Positions 55,943 to 64,000 of a stretch of 64,000 nucleotides of DNA are shown piece by piece (the first letter of the stretch is position 1; each line of letters begins with the position of its first letter). Under the pieces are notes generated by a model. The model was not told the DNA's origin. It ran no database searches and saw only the letters and a list, made by a program, of their open reading frames with translations. This DNA is from Sphingopyxis fribergensis (GTDB taxonomy: Bacteria > Pseudomonadota > Alphaproteobacteria > Sphingomonadales > Sphingomonadaceae). The stretch spans positions 2,270,501 through 2,334,500 of the forward strand of contig NZ_CP009122.1 in the NCBI RefSeq assembly GCF_000803645.1. Direction: 5' to 3'. The translations under genes were made by a program, and so were the position numbers.

Positions 55943-57240
55943 CCTACGGCCCGTGCCGAATAGTCCATGGCGGCGAGGATTTCCGAAATCGCGACGAACG
56001 CAAAGCACACCGAGCTGTCGGCCACACCATAAGGCAGGAAAATATCGTCGCCGACGCGGATCGCTCCGCAGGTATAGACGACATTGGGGACATAGCCCTC
56101 GCGATCCTCGTCGGCGGCAGAGAGGATGGGGTTGGCCGTCCGGCCGATGACCTTCGACGGATCGGCCTTGTCGAGCAGCACCGCGCCAATCGCATATTTG
56201 CGCATCGCGCCGACGCCATGCGTCAGCACCAGCCAGCCTTCGTCCAATTCGATCGGCGCACCGCAATTGCCAATCTGAATAAGCTCCCATGGGAAGCGCG
56301 GCTCGAGCAGCAATTCGCCGCCCTCCCAATGATCGATCGTGTCCGATCGCAGGAGATACAGATTCTTGCCATCCTGCCGACCAATCATGCAGAACTGCCC
56401 GTCGATCTTGCGCGGGAACAGCGCCATGCCCTTGTTGCGCCCTGCCCCGCCCTTGATCGGGGTCAGCGTGAAATCCTTGAAGTCACGTGTCCGAAGCAGC
56501 TCCGACTGAATGTCGCGGCCGCTATAAGCCGTGTAGGTCCCGACCCACTCGCTCTTGCCGCTGTCGCGCTCGAACTCGAGCAGCCGCAGATCCTCAAGCC
56601 CGTTGCGCTGCGCCTCGGTGATCGGGAAAATCACCGTACCCGAGATCGTGCTGTCCTTCTGGCGATAGAGCGATACGACATCACTAGGCTTGTCTTCGCG
56701 GTGCGGACCCAGCATCGCTGCGGTGGCAAAGCCCGGTTGCGGCAGCAAGGTCAGTTCGCGGTCGCGAGTGATGATCCCTTCGCGAAAGGCGATCGTCGAA
56801 ATATGCCCCTCGCCGACCGCGCGCAGCGAAAGCAGGATACGGATGCATCCTTCCTGCAGCCCGCTCTGATCCGGATGACGCACGACGCTGGGGTTCATCA
56901 ACGCGGCCGCAGCATAGCTATATTCGTGACAGAAATAGGCGCCGATCAGCAGCCGGGTTTCGCGTTTGAGTGCCAAGCCTTCGAGTCCAAGTTTGGGTTC
57001 GATCTCGTCGAAACGATCCTCGAACACCTTTTCGATCTGCCAATGGCGATCGGCGAAATCGCGCAGCACGACGCTGAGTTCGGCACGCACCGTTCGCGGA
57101 TCGAGCGCAACAATCTCACGCGCCAGCCGCTGCACACGCTCGAGATCGGGGCCCGACGCCTGCCAGGCCAGATGGAAGGGCCGCACGACGACGCGCGTCG
57201 GATCGGCGTGCAACCGCAATTCATGCTGGACGAGATGCAA
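55939..57240 (-). CDS. GH130-family glycoside phosphorylase/hydrolase
   Basis: A 433-residue protein of the five-bladed beta-propeller GH130 family, which includes mannosyl-oligosaccharide phosphorylases. Recognisable parts are DPRTVRAELSVVLRDFADRH, NPSVVRHPDQSG, GKSEWVGTYTAYSGRD, GGAGRNKGMALFPRKIDGQF, LIQIGNCGAPIELDEGWLV and THGVGAMRKYAIGAVLLD. The substrate, by neighbourhood, is probably a mannose-containing product of the adjacent glycosyltransferase. A TTG start with AAAGGA upstream lies 12 bases after the glycosyltransferase stop. Confidence 0.88.
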   Translation of the reverse strand: MHLVQHELRLHADPTRVVVRPFHLAWQASGPDLERVQRLAREIVALDPRTVRAELSVVLRDFADRHWQIEKVFEDRFDEIEPKLGLEGLALKRETRLLIGAYFCHEYSYAAAALMNPSVVRHPDQSGLQEGCIRILLSLRAVGEGHISTIAFREGIITRDRELTLLPQPGFATAAMLGPHREDKPSDVVSLYRQKDSTISGTVIFPITEAQRNGLEDLRLLEFERDSGKSEWVGTYTAYSGRDIQSELLRTRDFKDFTLTPIKGGAGRNKGMALFPRKIDGQFCMIGRQDGKNLYLLRSDTIDHWEGGELLLEPRFPWELIQIGNCGAPIELDEGWLVLTHGVGAMRKYAIGAVLLDKADPSKVIGRTANPILSAADEDREGYVPNVVYTCGAIRVGDDIFLPYGVADSSVCFAFVAISEILAAMDYSARAVG

Positions 57241-57252
57241 GCTAATATCCTT

Positions 57253-59523
57253 TCAGCCGACCTTACGGACGAAATCCCGAATGGCATAGGTCGCATGCTG
57301 ATAGGCGAGAACCGACTCCGCGCCCTCATTCAGATTGAGCCCCCGCGGATTTATGCCGTCCTTGCTGGTGCCCGTGAGCGCATCGCCGACGATTGCGCCG
57401 CGATCATTGGCCCCGGTAAACCATTCATAGGCCCGTCGCGCGTGCGCCAGCCAGATATCGTCGCCGGTCACGTCATAGGCGGCCGAAGCGGCATCGATCG
57501 CCGCCCAGACTTCAAGCGGTTGCTGGTCGAACGGCCGCGGCAGCGCATAGGCATAACCAAAACTGTCTGACCCGACGGGGCGATAATGACCCTGGGGCAT
57601 AATCTGAACGTCGTTGATCCACCGCAGCGCCTCGACGCCGCACGCCGTGACGTCCGGACGCTCCAGCCGCACACCCGCGCGCAGCATCGCTTCGGCCAGG
57701 CGGCAATTGTCATAGGCGAGCACCGCTTCGAACCATCGCCAGCCAGGTCGCGCTGCGGCTCCGTATAGCGCGAGCAGCCGGTCGGCGCCGCTGCGCAGTA
57801 ACCGGTTCGCCAGATCATGCTCAGGATGCGCCGCGAGCACGAAGTCGGCGCCGAGCATCGCAAAGGCGATCGCACGCGGCGACCCGAAATCCAGCGCGGA
57901 CGCCGCGGTATGCTCGAACAGCTCAAGCGCCCACTGCCGCAGCCCCGGTTCGCGCGCATCGCGCGCCGTTGCGCCGAGTGCCCAGAGGGTTCGCCCGCAG
58001 CTATCCTCGGACCCCACATCCTCGAGCCAGTTGCGTCCGAAGCCCATGAAGTTGCGAAATTCGCCGCGGTCCGGGTTCCAGGCGTGCTGCACAAACGAAG
58101 CAAAGACCGAAGTCAGTTGCCCGCACCGGCCGAGCGCATCGTCGTCCAGCCGATGCATCAGCATCAGCGCGCGCGCATTGTCATCGACGCAATAGCCGTG
58201 TGCGCGATCGGGGATCATGTGAACGCTGTGCTGCAAGATGCCAGTATCGTCGCAAATGCGCAGGAAGCCGGCGATGCCGATCCGGTCGGGAATGGGCCCA
58301 GCTTTCGGCACGACGCGGCTCTCCGCGATCAGCGCGCAGGTGCGCTCCGCGAACACCGGCCAGATCATCTCGCGGCCGCGGTCATAGGCGCGGCGTTGCA
58401 GTGTGCGCAGCCGGTCGGCGTCGCCGAGCAGATAGCGGATCTCGTTCGCGATCGCTTCGCTATCGTTGAAGGGTACCAGCACGCCATGATCGTCGGCGAG
58501 CAGCTCAACCGCATGGACATAGGGCGTCGAAATCACGGCCTTGCCCAGCGCCATCGCATAGGAGAGCGTGCCCGACGTCGACTGCTGGGCCCCGGTATAA
58601 GGCGTCACATAGATGTCGGCGGCTTCGAGAAGATCGAGCAAATCGTCGGTGTCCATGAACGCATTGATCCAGCGGACATGCGCATCGACCCCGAGCGAGA
58701 CGGCGAGCGCCTGGAGCCGGTCGCGATAGGCCTCGCCTTCATGCGCCAGCAGATTGGGATGCGTGGCACCCGCGATACAATAGAGGAACTCGGGGTGATC
58801 TTCGACGATCGCGGGCAATGCCTCGATAACCGCCTCGATCCCCTTGCCCGGAGACAAGAGCCCGAAGGTCAGTGCGACCTGTTTGCCCGCGAAGCCGAAC
58901 TGCGGCTTGAACTGCGATGCGCGGCCAAATGGGCGGTCGGGAACGCCGTGCGCGACAAGTGCTATTTGATCTTCATCGGCCTGATAGACGCTGCGCAGCA
59001 GATCGCGCGAGCGTTCGGACATCACGACGAGCTTGGTCGCGCGCGCTATCAGACGATCCATGACGCGGCGCTGATCGGCGTCAGGCTTGGCGAGCACCGT
59101 GTGAAGCGTGACGATCAGCGGCGCGGAGACCCGGTCCACGAGTTCGAGCACCATATCTCCCGCCAGCCCGCCGAAGAGGCCGAACTCGTGCTGCAGCCAG
59201 ACGATGTCGGCGCAGCTCGCCTCGATCTGTTTCGCCGTGTCGATGAAGCTGTCGACGTCGCCCTCGGTGATCGCGGCACGAACCACCTGGTCGAATATGG
59301 TCGGGGTCGCTGCGGGTGCCATCGCATAGACATCGACGGCTATCTCCGGCGCCGCCGCCGCGAGCGATGCATGGATATCGGCGGTGAAGGTCGCGATGCC
59401 GCAGCGCCGCGGAAGGAAACCGCCGATCAATGCGAGCCGGATGGTCGGCGCGACTGAGGGACGGAGCGATTGGCAAGCCTCAAGGCCTTCGTCGAACGAC
59501 GTGCGATCGGGAGCTTCGTACAC
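57253..59523 (-). CDS. GT4 glycosyltransferase with C-terminal alpha-helical domain
   Basis: A 756-residue fusion. Residues about 20-400 form a GT-B glycosyltransferase (GGFLPRRCGIATFTADIHA, the LLSPGKGIEAVIEAL donor segment and TSGTLSYAMALGKAVISTPY). Residues about 410-745 form an alpha/alpha-barrel-like domain (VDDNARALMLMHRLDDDALG, GRTLWALGATARDA, GLNLNEGAESVLAYQHATYA) of the type found in mannan-related GT fusions. The start is GTG 59523, preceded by GGAAGG at seven bases. It is the first gene of a run with GH130, flavoprotein and KatE. It is likely cytoplasmic; the product is unknown. Confidence 0.88.
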   Translation of the reverse strand: MYEAPDRTSFDEGLEACQSLRPSVAPTIRLALIGGFLPRRCGIATFTADIHASLAAAAPEIAVDVYAMAPAATPTIFDQVVRAAITEGDVDSFIDTAKQIEASCADIVWLQHEFGLFGGLAGDMVLELVDRVSAPLIVTLHTVLAKPDADQRRVMDRLIARATKLVVMSERSRDLLRSVYQADEDQIALVAHGVPDRPFGRASQFKPQFGFAGKQVALTFGLLSPGKGIEAVIEALPAIVEDHPEFLYCIAGATHPNLLAHEGEAYRDRLQALAVSLGVDAHVRWINAFMDTDDLLDLLEAADIYVTPYTGAQQSTSGTLSYAMALGKAVISTPYVHAVELLADDHGVLVPFNDSEAIANEIRYLLGDADRLRTLQRRAYDRGREMIWPVFAERTCALIAESRVVPKAGPIPDRIGIAGFLRICDDTGILQHSVHMIPDRAHGYCVDDNARALMLMHRLDDDALGRCGQLTSVFASFVQHAWNPDRGEFRNFMGFGRNWLEDVGSEDSCGRTLWALGATARDAREPGLRQWALELFEHTAASALDFGSPRAIAFAMLGADFVLAAHPEHDLANRLLRSGADRLLALYGAAARPGWRWFEAVLAYDNCRLAEAMLRAGVRLERPDVTACGVEALRWINDVQIMPQGHYRPVGSDSFGYAYALPRPFDQQPLEVWAAIDAASAAYDVTGDDIWLAHARRAYEWFTGANDRGAIVGDALTGTSKDGINPRGLNLNEGAESVLAYQHATYAIRDFVRKVG

Positions 59524-59677
59524 AGGTTTTACCTTCCAAAATGAAGCGGCAGAAGGCCTCACCCAAACAGATTGATTATGTTGGGACGCGCGGCGATTTA
59601 GCTGCGGCGCGTCCGGAAATAGAACAAATCAGCGGGGCTTTGGTTCCGCCGGACACCACTCCGCGCCAAAACCTCGG

Positions 59678-60146
59678 TCATTTCAGGCAAGTGATGATCG
59701 ATGCGATAACCGCCAGCGTTTCGAGCGGATCGCGCACACAAATCGTGTCGAGCCCGAGCGTTTTTGCGGGATGACCATTGCCGCCGGGGAAAATTGCGTC
59801 GCCGATAAACATCATCGCGTCGAGCGGGATGCCGCTCTCATCGCGGAGTCTGATCAGCCCATAGGCCTTGTCGACCCCTTCGCCGGTGATGTCGATCGAC
59901 ATCGCGCCGCCCCTGTTGATCGATAGGCCGGGAAGACGCTGGCGAAGGTCATGCTGGATGATATTGCGCTTCGCAAAATCCGGATCCCATTTCTCTCCTT
60001 CGCGTCGATTGGCGCTTGATGGCCGGCGCCAAGAAGGTGATCTGGCTGCGCTTCGCGGTTCTCCGGCCGACGTGAATCGTCCGATCAGGATATGTCACAA
60101 AACGAAGCAAGTCCCGCAATCTATTGAGAAATACGCCACGGTCCAT
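59678..60146 (-). pseudogene. HAD-IIB phosphatase, truncated and frameshifted
   Basis: The minus strand reads LRFVTYPDRTIHVGRRTAK and SQITFL in one frame from 60146. It then moves to a neighbouring frame near 60000-60020 and continues as EKWDPDFAKRNIIQHDLRQR, GGAMSIDITGEGVDKAYGL, MMFIGDAIFPGGN and ETLAVIASIITCLK. These are the C-terminal cap and motif IV of a HAD-IIB sugar phosphatase. The N-terminal half, with the nucleophile DxDxT, is absent. It lies directly upstream of the glycosyltransferase, as a mannosyl- or sucrose-phosphatase would, so an ancestral pathway step appears lost. Confidence 0.75.
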
Positions 60147-60256
60147 CGCGATAACCTCACCGATGACGAGGAATATGCTGGCTTAATCACGCCGCGGAGT
60201 CAGCATGGCGAGTAGGTCGAGGTTAACCTCGCCGCAACAGCAAGGGGTCGCTCGCC

Positions 60257-62440
60257 ATGTCAAGTCTGTACATTTCGCCCGCCGGATCCGGAGACAAAAG
60301 CGGTCGCGACGTCAACAATGCGGCCTCAATCGGTTCGCTCAACACGCTGATCGGCAAAGCGGGTCCGGGGGGGGAGGTTTTGCTGCTGGCCGACCAGGGC
60401 GACTATAATGTCAACGGCATCCTCGGCATCACGCGCGGCGGTGCGGACGGCCAGCCGGTGGTTGTGCGGGGCATCGATTCGGACGGCAACGCCATGGCCG
60501 CGCATTTCACTGGTTCGCGCCCCGCCGACTGGCAGGCGGGCGATGCCTCCGGAAACGAGCTGTTCAAGCTCGGTACGGGGGCGGACAATCTCGAATTTCG
60601 CGATCTGCGGATCGATAATGTCGGCACGGCCTTTCGCGTCACCGCCGATATCGCCAATCTCCATATCGAGGATGTTGACGCGAACAATGTCCGCCGCTTC
60701 TTCGAAGATTATGCCAGCGCGCCGTCGGGCACTGCGACGATCACCGGGCTGACGATCCGTGACGTCGACGTGCAGGGGTTCTCCCGAACGGCGATCCGCC
60801 TCCAGTACGATACCAATAATGTGGTGATCGACAATGTGACCGCGGACATGGCCGGACAAACGGGCGACGACCTGCCCGCGGGCGTCCATCTCGACGGCAC
60901 CGTCCACGATGTCACGCTCAATCGGGTGGTCATGGAGAATATCCAGAGCACCGCCGGCGCCTATTATAACGGCGACGGCTTCGCGACCGAGCGCGGCGTC
61001 TATGACATACGCTTCATCGACACGGTCGCGCGCGGCAATAGCGACGGGGGCTACGACCTTAAGTCGAGCGACACATTGATCGTCCGCGGGCTCAGCGAGG
61101 AGAATGGTCGCAACTACCGATTCTGGGGCGAGGCGACGATGATAGATTCGGTGGGCCTGAACCCGGTGCTGCGCGGCGGCATCTCCGAACAGAATCAGCT
61201 CTGGCTCGACGACGACGCCAACGTTACCGTTATCGGCGGGCGCTTCGACGATGCCGGATCGCGCACCAAGGTGATTTCCTCGCATGGGCGGCTCACCCTG
61301 CAAGGCGTCGAGATCACCCGTTCCGAACTCTCGACGCTTGCTACCCGCGATTCACTCCCCGGCCTCGACGGCATCGAGACAATCCGCGAAACGCTCACCG
61401 TCGATCGGGGCGCCGCCTCGCCCGGCGCGACCGGATATATCGCGTTGATTCCCCTGCCCGTGGTTCCGGCGGCGGATGCGCTGTTTGGCACCGCGCGCGA
61501 TGACATCTTCCTTGTCGACGACAGCGGCGACCGGATCACCGAGGGCGCCAAGGCGGGGTTCGACCGGGTCGAGACGACGCTGGGCAGTTACACGCTCGGG
61601 GACAATGTCGAGGCGTTGATCCGCCGCGGCGCTGCCGATTTTGTCGGCAATGGCAACGCACTGGCCAATGTGATGATCGGCGGGGCGGGCAGCGACGCAT
61701 TGAACGGGCTCGGCGGCAACGACGAGATCGCCGGCAATTCGGGCGATGATATACTCGCGGGGGGCAATGGCGAGGATCTGCTCTGGGGCGAGGCGGGTGC
61801 CGACATGCTGATCGGCGGTTGGCAGTCGGACACGCTCTCCGGCGGCACCGGCGCGGACCGGCTGGTCGGCGACCAGGAATGGCTGAACAGCCTGGGCGCC
61901 AATGACCGGCTCGACGGCGGCGACGATGCCGACCTGCTGATCGGCGATGCCACCAATATCTATGGCAGCGGCAAGGGCGGCAGCGACCGGCTGACTGGCG
62001 GCGCGGGGAACGACATATTGATCGGCGACGGCGACGTGATGAGGGATAGCGCCAAGGGCGGCGCGGACACGCTGGAGGGCGGCGACGGCAATGACTGGCT
62101 CTATGGCGACGGCCGCGAGTCTACCGCAACGGTCGCGGGTGGCGCGGACAAGCTCTACGGCGGCAGCGGCACCGACCATCTGATCGGCGGTGGCGGCAAC
62201 GACCTGCTTGCGGGCGGTGCAGGCGCCGACTGGTTCGTCTTCGCGCCTGGCTCGGGTGCCGACGAAATCAGCGACTTTACCTCAGGCGCGGACCATATCG
62301 ATCTCAGCGCCTTCGACATCGCCTATGAGCAACTCGCATTCATGTCGAGCGCCGACGGAACCCGCATCACCATGGGGACGGACAGCATCTTCGTCCGCGG
62401 CGCGCAGAGCTTTTCGCCCAATGATTTCGTCTTTGGCTGA
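60257..62440 (+). CDS. Secreted beta-helix protein with RTX calcium-binding repeats
   Basis: A 727-residue protein without a Sec signal. Residues 1-390 form a right-handed beta-helix of polysaccharide-lyase/epimerase type (LYISPAGSGDKSGRDVNNAA, ADNLEFRDLRIDNVG, NVVIDNVTADMAGQT). Residues about 405-655 carry hemolysin-type repeats (GGxGxDxLxG: GGAGSDALNGLGGNDEIAG). The end is a C-terminal secretion module (FVFAPGSGADEISDF, HIDLSAFDIAYEQL, DFVFG). It is a likely type I secretion substrate acting outside the cell on a polysaccharide. No transporter is in the window. Confidence 0.88.
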   Translation: MSSLYISPAGSGDKSGRDVNNAASIGSLNTLIGKAGPGGEVLLLADQGDYNVNGILGITRGGADGQPVVVRGIDSDGNAMAAHFTGSRPADWQAGDASGNELFKLGTGADNLEFRDLRIDNVGTAFRVTADIANLHIEDVDANNVRRFFEDYASAPSGTATITGLTIRDVDVQGFSRTAIRLQYDTNNVVIDNVTADMAGQTGDDLPAGVHLDGTVHDVTLNRVVMENIQSTAGAYYNGDGFATERGVYDIRFIDTVARGNSDGGYDLKSSDTLIVRGLSEENGRNYRFWGEATMIDSVGLNPVLRGGISEQNQLWLDDDANVTVIGGRFDDAGSRTKVISSHGRLTLQGVEITRSELSTLATRDSLPGLDGIETIRETLTVDRGAASPGATGYIALIPLPVVPAADALFGTARDDIFLVDDSGDRITEGAKAGFDRVETTLGSYTLGDNVEALIRRGAADFVGNGNALANVMIGGAGSDALNGLGGNDEIAGNSGDDILAGGNGEDLLWGEAGADMLIGGWQSDTLSGGTGADRLVGDQEWLNSLGANDRLDGGDDADLLIGDATNIYGSGKGGSDRLTGGAGNDILIGDGDVMRDSAKGGADTLEGGDGNDWLYGDGRESTATVAGGADKLYGGSGTDHLIGGGGNDLLAGGAGADWFVFAPGSGADEISDFTSGADHIDLSAFDIAYEQLAFMSSADGTRITMGTDSIFVRGAQSFSPNDFVFG

Positions 62441-62458
62441 GGCTCAGCCGAACACGAA
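62426..62458. repeat. Inverted repeat spanning both convergent stop codons
   Basis: Arms at 62426-62440 and 62444-62458 match in 13 of 15 positions with a three-base GGC loop. It arises because both RTX genes end with codons for DFVFG and TGA on opposite strands. It can fold as a hairpin in both transcripts and may terminate each. Confidence 0.75.
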
Positions 62459-64000
62459 GTCCGCCTGATCCAGCGCGGTGACGCCGCGCACGAAGATCGT
62501 ATCGGTGCCGCCCAGCTGGATCGTCACCCCCGCGCTGCTCGTGGTGAAGCGCAGCGCTTCATAAGCGATATCGAAGGCGCTGAGGTCGATCCGGTCGGAC
62601 TCGCCGCCGCCGCGGGTGAAGTCGGTGATCTCGTCGGCGCCCGATCCGGGCGCGAAGACGAAGCGGTCGCTCCCGCCGCCGCCGGTCAGCCTGTCAGCGC
62701 CGCCGCGCGCGCCAGCCGCCATAGTCATCGCGTCGCCGACCAGCACGTCGTTGCCGAGCCCGCCGATCAGCGTGTCGGCGCCGCCAATCCCGCTTGCGGT
62801 CATGCTCATCCCGTCGCCGACCAATATGTCGTCGCCGTCGCCGCCATCCAGCGTATCCCGCGCGGCAAGCGACGAGACCCATTCGGTATCACCAACCAGA
62901 AGATCGTTGCCCGCGCCGCCATAGAGCCGGTCGGTCTGCTGGCCGCCGTACAGCGTGTCGTCACCATCCTCGCCGGCGAGCATATCCTCGTTCTTCCCGC
63001 CATCGAGCCGGTCCGCGCCAGCGCCTCCGCGCAGCGTGTCGTTGCCGTCGTCGCCGGAGAGCGCATCGCCGCCTTCGCCGCCGGTCAGTATATTGGCCCC
63101 CGCGCTGCCGAGCAGCACGTCGGCGAAGGCCGAACCCTGCGCATTCTCGATACTGACCAGCCGGTCGCCCATCGCATCACCGCCAGTCGCGGTCTGGGCG
63201 CGCAGGTTGACCAGCACGCCGCCCAGCGAGCCCGCATATTCCACCGTGTCCGACCCCGCGCCGCCGTCGAGTATATCGCCGCCCGCCCCGCCGCGCAGCA
63301 CGTCGCCGCCGTCTCCGCCGTTCAACCGATCCTCGCCGCCGCTACCAACAAGGAAATTGTCGAGCGTATTGCCCGTCATCGTCGCGCCGATCGTCCCGGT
63401 ATAGACCAGTTCCTCGATATTGGCGCCGAGCGTGTAGCTGGTCGCGGCGGTGCGGATCCGGTCGCGTCCCTCCCCCGCCGCTTCGATCACCTGGTCGCCG
63501 GCCTCGTACACAACATAGAGGTCGTTGCCGGTGCCGCCGCGCAGCAGGTCGTTGCCGCCACCGCCGTCAAGCTGGTCGTCGCCGGCGCCGCCGAACAACA
63601 GATCGTCGCCGCCCCGCCCATAGAGGATGTCGCCGACCAGCACATCGTCGCCGCCGGTGATGCTGTCGGCATAGTTGGAGCCGATCACGGTCTCGATGTC
63701 GACCAGCCGGTCGCCCTCGGCCTCGCCGCCGCGATTGACGTTGGTGACGAGGTTCACGGTGATCGCGGCGGATTTGGTGTAATCGACCTGGTCGCGTCCC
63801 GCCCCGCCGTCGAGCAGGTCCGCGCCCGCGCCGCCAACCAGCTTGTCGTCGCCGTCGAGCCCGTAGAGTGCGTCATCCCCTGCCTTGCCGTAGAAGCCGT
63901 TGTCGAGCGCATTGCCGGTTCCGGTAAAGCCGCCGCTGCCGGTATAGCTCAAATCTTCGACGCCATCGGCGAGCGTCAGCGACGACAGGCTGGTGCGCAC
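62444..64000 (-). CDS. RTX calcium-binding protein, partial (N terminus beyond window)
   Basis: At least 518 residues of RTX nonapeptide repeats (GGAGADLLDGGAGRDQ, GGDGGDVLRGGAGGDI and GGLGNDVLVGD-type) arranged in several blocks. The blocks are separated by longer linkers with GNxLDNxL motifs (TYSLGAN-type insertions), and the protein ends in the same secretion module as its convergent partner (FVFAPGSGADEITDF, RIDLSAFDIAYEAL, DQADFVFG). It binds calcium outside the cell and should be exported by a type I system. The start and any catalytic domain lie beyond the right edge. Confidence 0.9.
   Translation of the reverse strand: MRTSLSSLTLADGVEDLSYTGSGGFTGTGNALDNGFYGKAGDDALYGLDGDDKLVGGAGADLLDGGAGRDQVDYTKSAAITVNLVTNVNRGGEAEGDRLVDIETVIGSNYADSITGGDDVLVGDILYGRGGDDLLFGGAGDDQLDGGGGNDLLRGGTGNDLYVVYEAGDQVIEAAGEGRDRIRTAATSYTLGANIEELVYTGTIGATMTGNTLDNFLVGSGGEDRLNGGDGGDVLRGGAGGDILDGGAGSDTVEYAGSLGGVLVNLRAQTATGGDAMGDRLVSIENAQGSAFADVLLGSAGANILTGGEGGDALSGDDGNDTLRGGAGADRLDGGKNEDMLAGEDGDDTLYGGQQTDRLYGGAGNDLLVGDTEWVSSLAARDTLDGGDGDDILVGDGMSMTASGIGGADTLIGGLGNDVLVGDAMTMAAGARGGADRLTGGGGSDRFVFAPGSGADEITDFTRGGGESDRIDLSAFDIAYEALRFTTSSAGVTIQLGGTDTIFVRGVTALDQADFVFG

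Noticed and set aside
57817..59457. 546-codon plus-strand open frame opposite the glycosyltransferase
   Set aside because: It is Arg/His-rich shadow sequence; the minus strand has a complete GT4 fusion with a good ribosome-binding site.
61670..63950. Regular short repeats that could suggest a CRISPR array or tandem satellite
   Set aside because: They are coding GGxGxD RTX repeats on both strands with varying DNA sequence and no spacers.

Overview
The window is high-GC, gene-dense chromosomal DNA from an alphaproteobacterium, most likely a sphingomonad close to Sphingopyxis. That placement is inferred from the gene mix: an UrcA-family protein, STN-type TonB-dependent receptors with FecI/FecR regulators, DUF1254/DUF1214 genes in tandem, the mreBCD-mrdA-rodA operon, PhoX/PhoD phosphatases, many GTG/TTG starts, and the intergenic hairpin repeat at 17.9 kb. 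No rRNA is present. One partial and one complete tRNA gene are visible.

Layout. 1-7.1 kb, mostly minus strand: partial tRNA-Arg, a DUF1254/DUF1214 pair, pyruvate phosphate dikinase and glycyl-tRNA synthetase (glyQS). 7.3-17.5 kb, mostly plus: UrcA protein, a small XRE regulator with a membrane partner, two tandem TraB/GumN proteins, ribosomal protein L25, peptidyl-tRNA hydrolase, an exported SDR, PhoX, a CAP-domain protein and YchF. 17.5-18.0 kb is a gene-free repeat block. 18.0-22.6 kb: a MerR regulator divergent from a glutaredoxin-MauE fusion, then PhoD and a nucleotide-pyrophosphatase-like enzyme. Two PHO-box-like sites (13.57 and 20.88 kb) suggest that the phosphatases belong to a phosphate-starvation regulon. 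22.6-30.2 kb: mutL and the rod-shape/elongasome operon.

30.37-35.99 kb, directly after tRNA-Lys, is a decayed integrated element of lower GC. It holds an amber-interrupted gene coupled to an intact partner, a string of small phage-like genes, a frameshifted gene, a DUF3987 helicase/primase fragment beside a cluster of GTTAGC repeats that resembles an origin, and a fossil of an adenine methyltransferase. No integrase is visible.

36-44.3 kb (minus) is a cell-surface-signalling locus: sigma factor, FecR anti-sigma factor, STN-domain TonB receptor, small exported protein and a second receptor. 45.8-52.3 kb pairs a DNA-binding/kinase/TPR membrane protein with a divergent four-gene cassette of membrane and exported proteins, three of which appear to share a domain with a spaced cysteine pair. 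This is the best candidate for an undescribed system. 52.7-60.1 kb (minus) is a stress/carbohydrate cluster: glycosyltransferase fusion, GH130 phosphorylase-like enzyme, thioredoxin-reductase-like flavoprotein and KatE catalase, with a broken HAD phosphatase upstream. 60.2-64 kb holds two convergent RTX proteins with matching C-terminal secretion modules; the second runs off the right edge.
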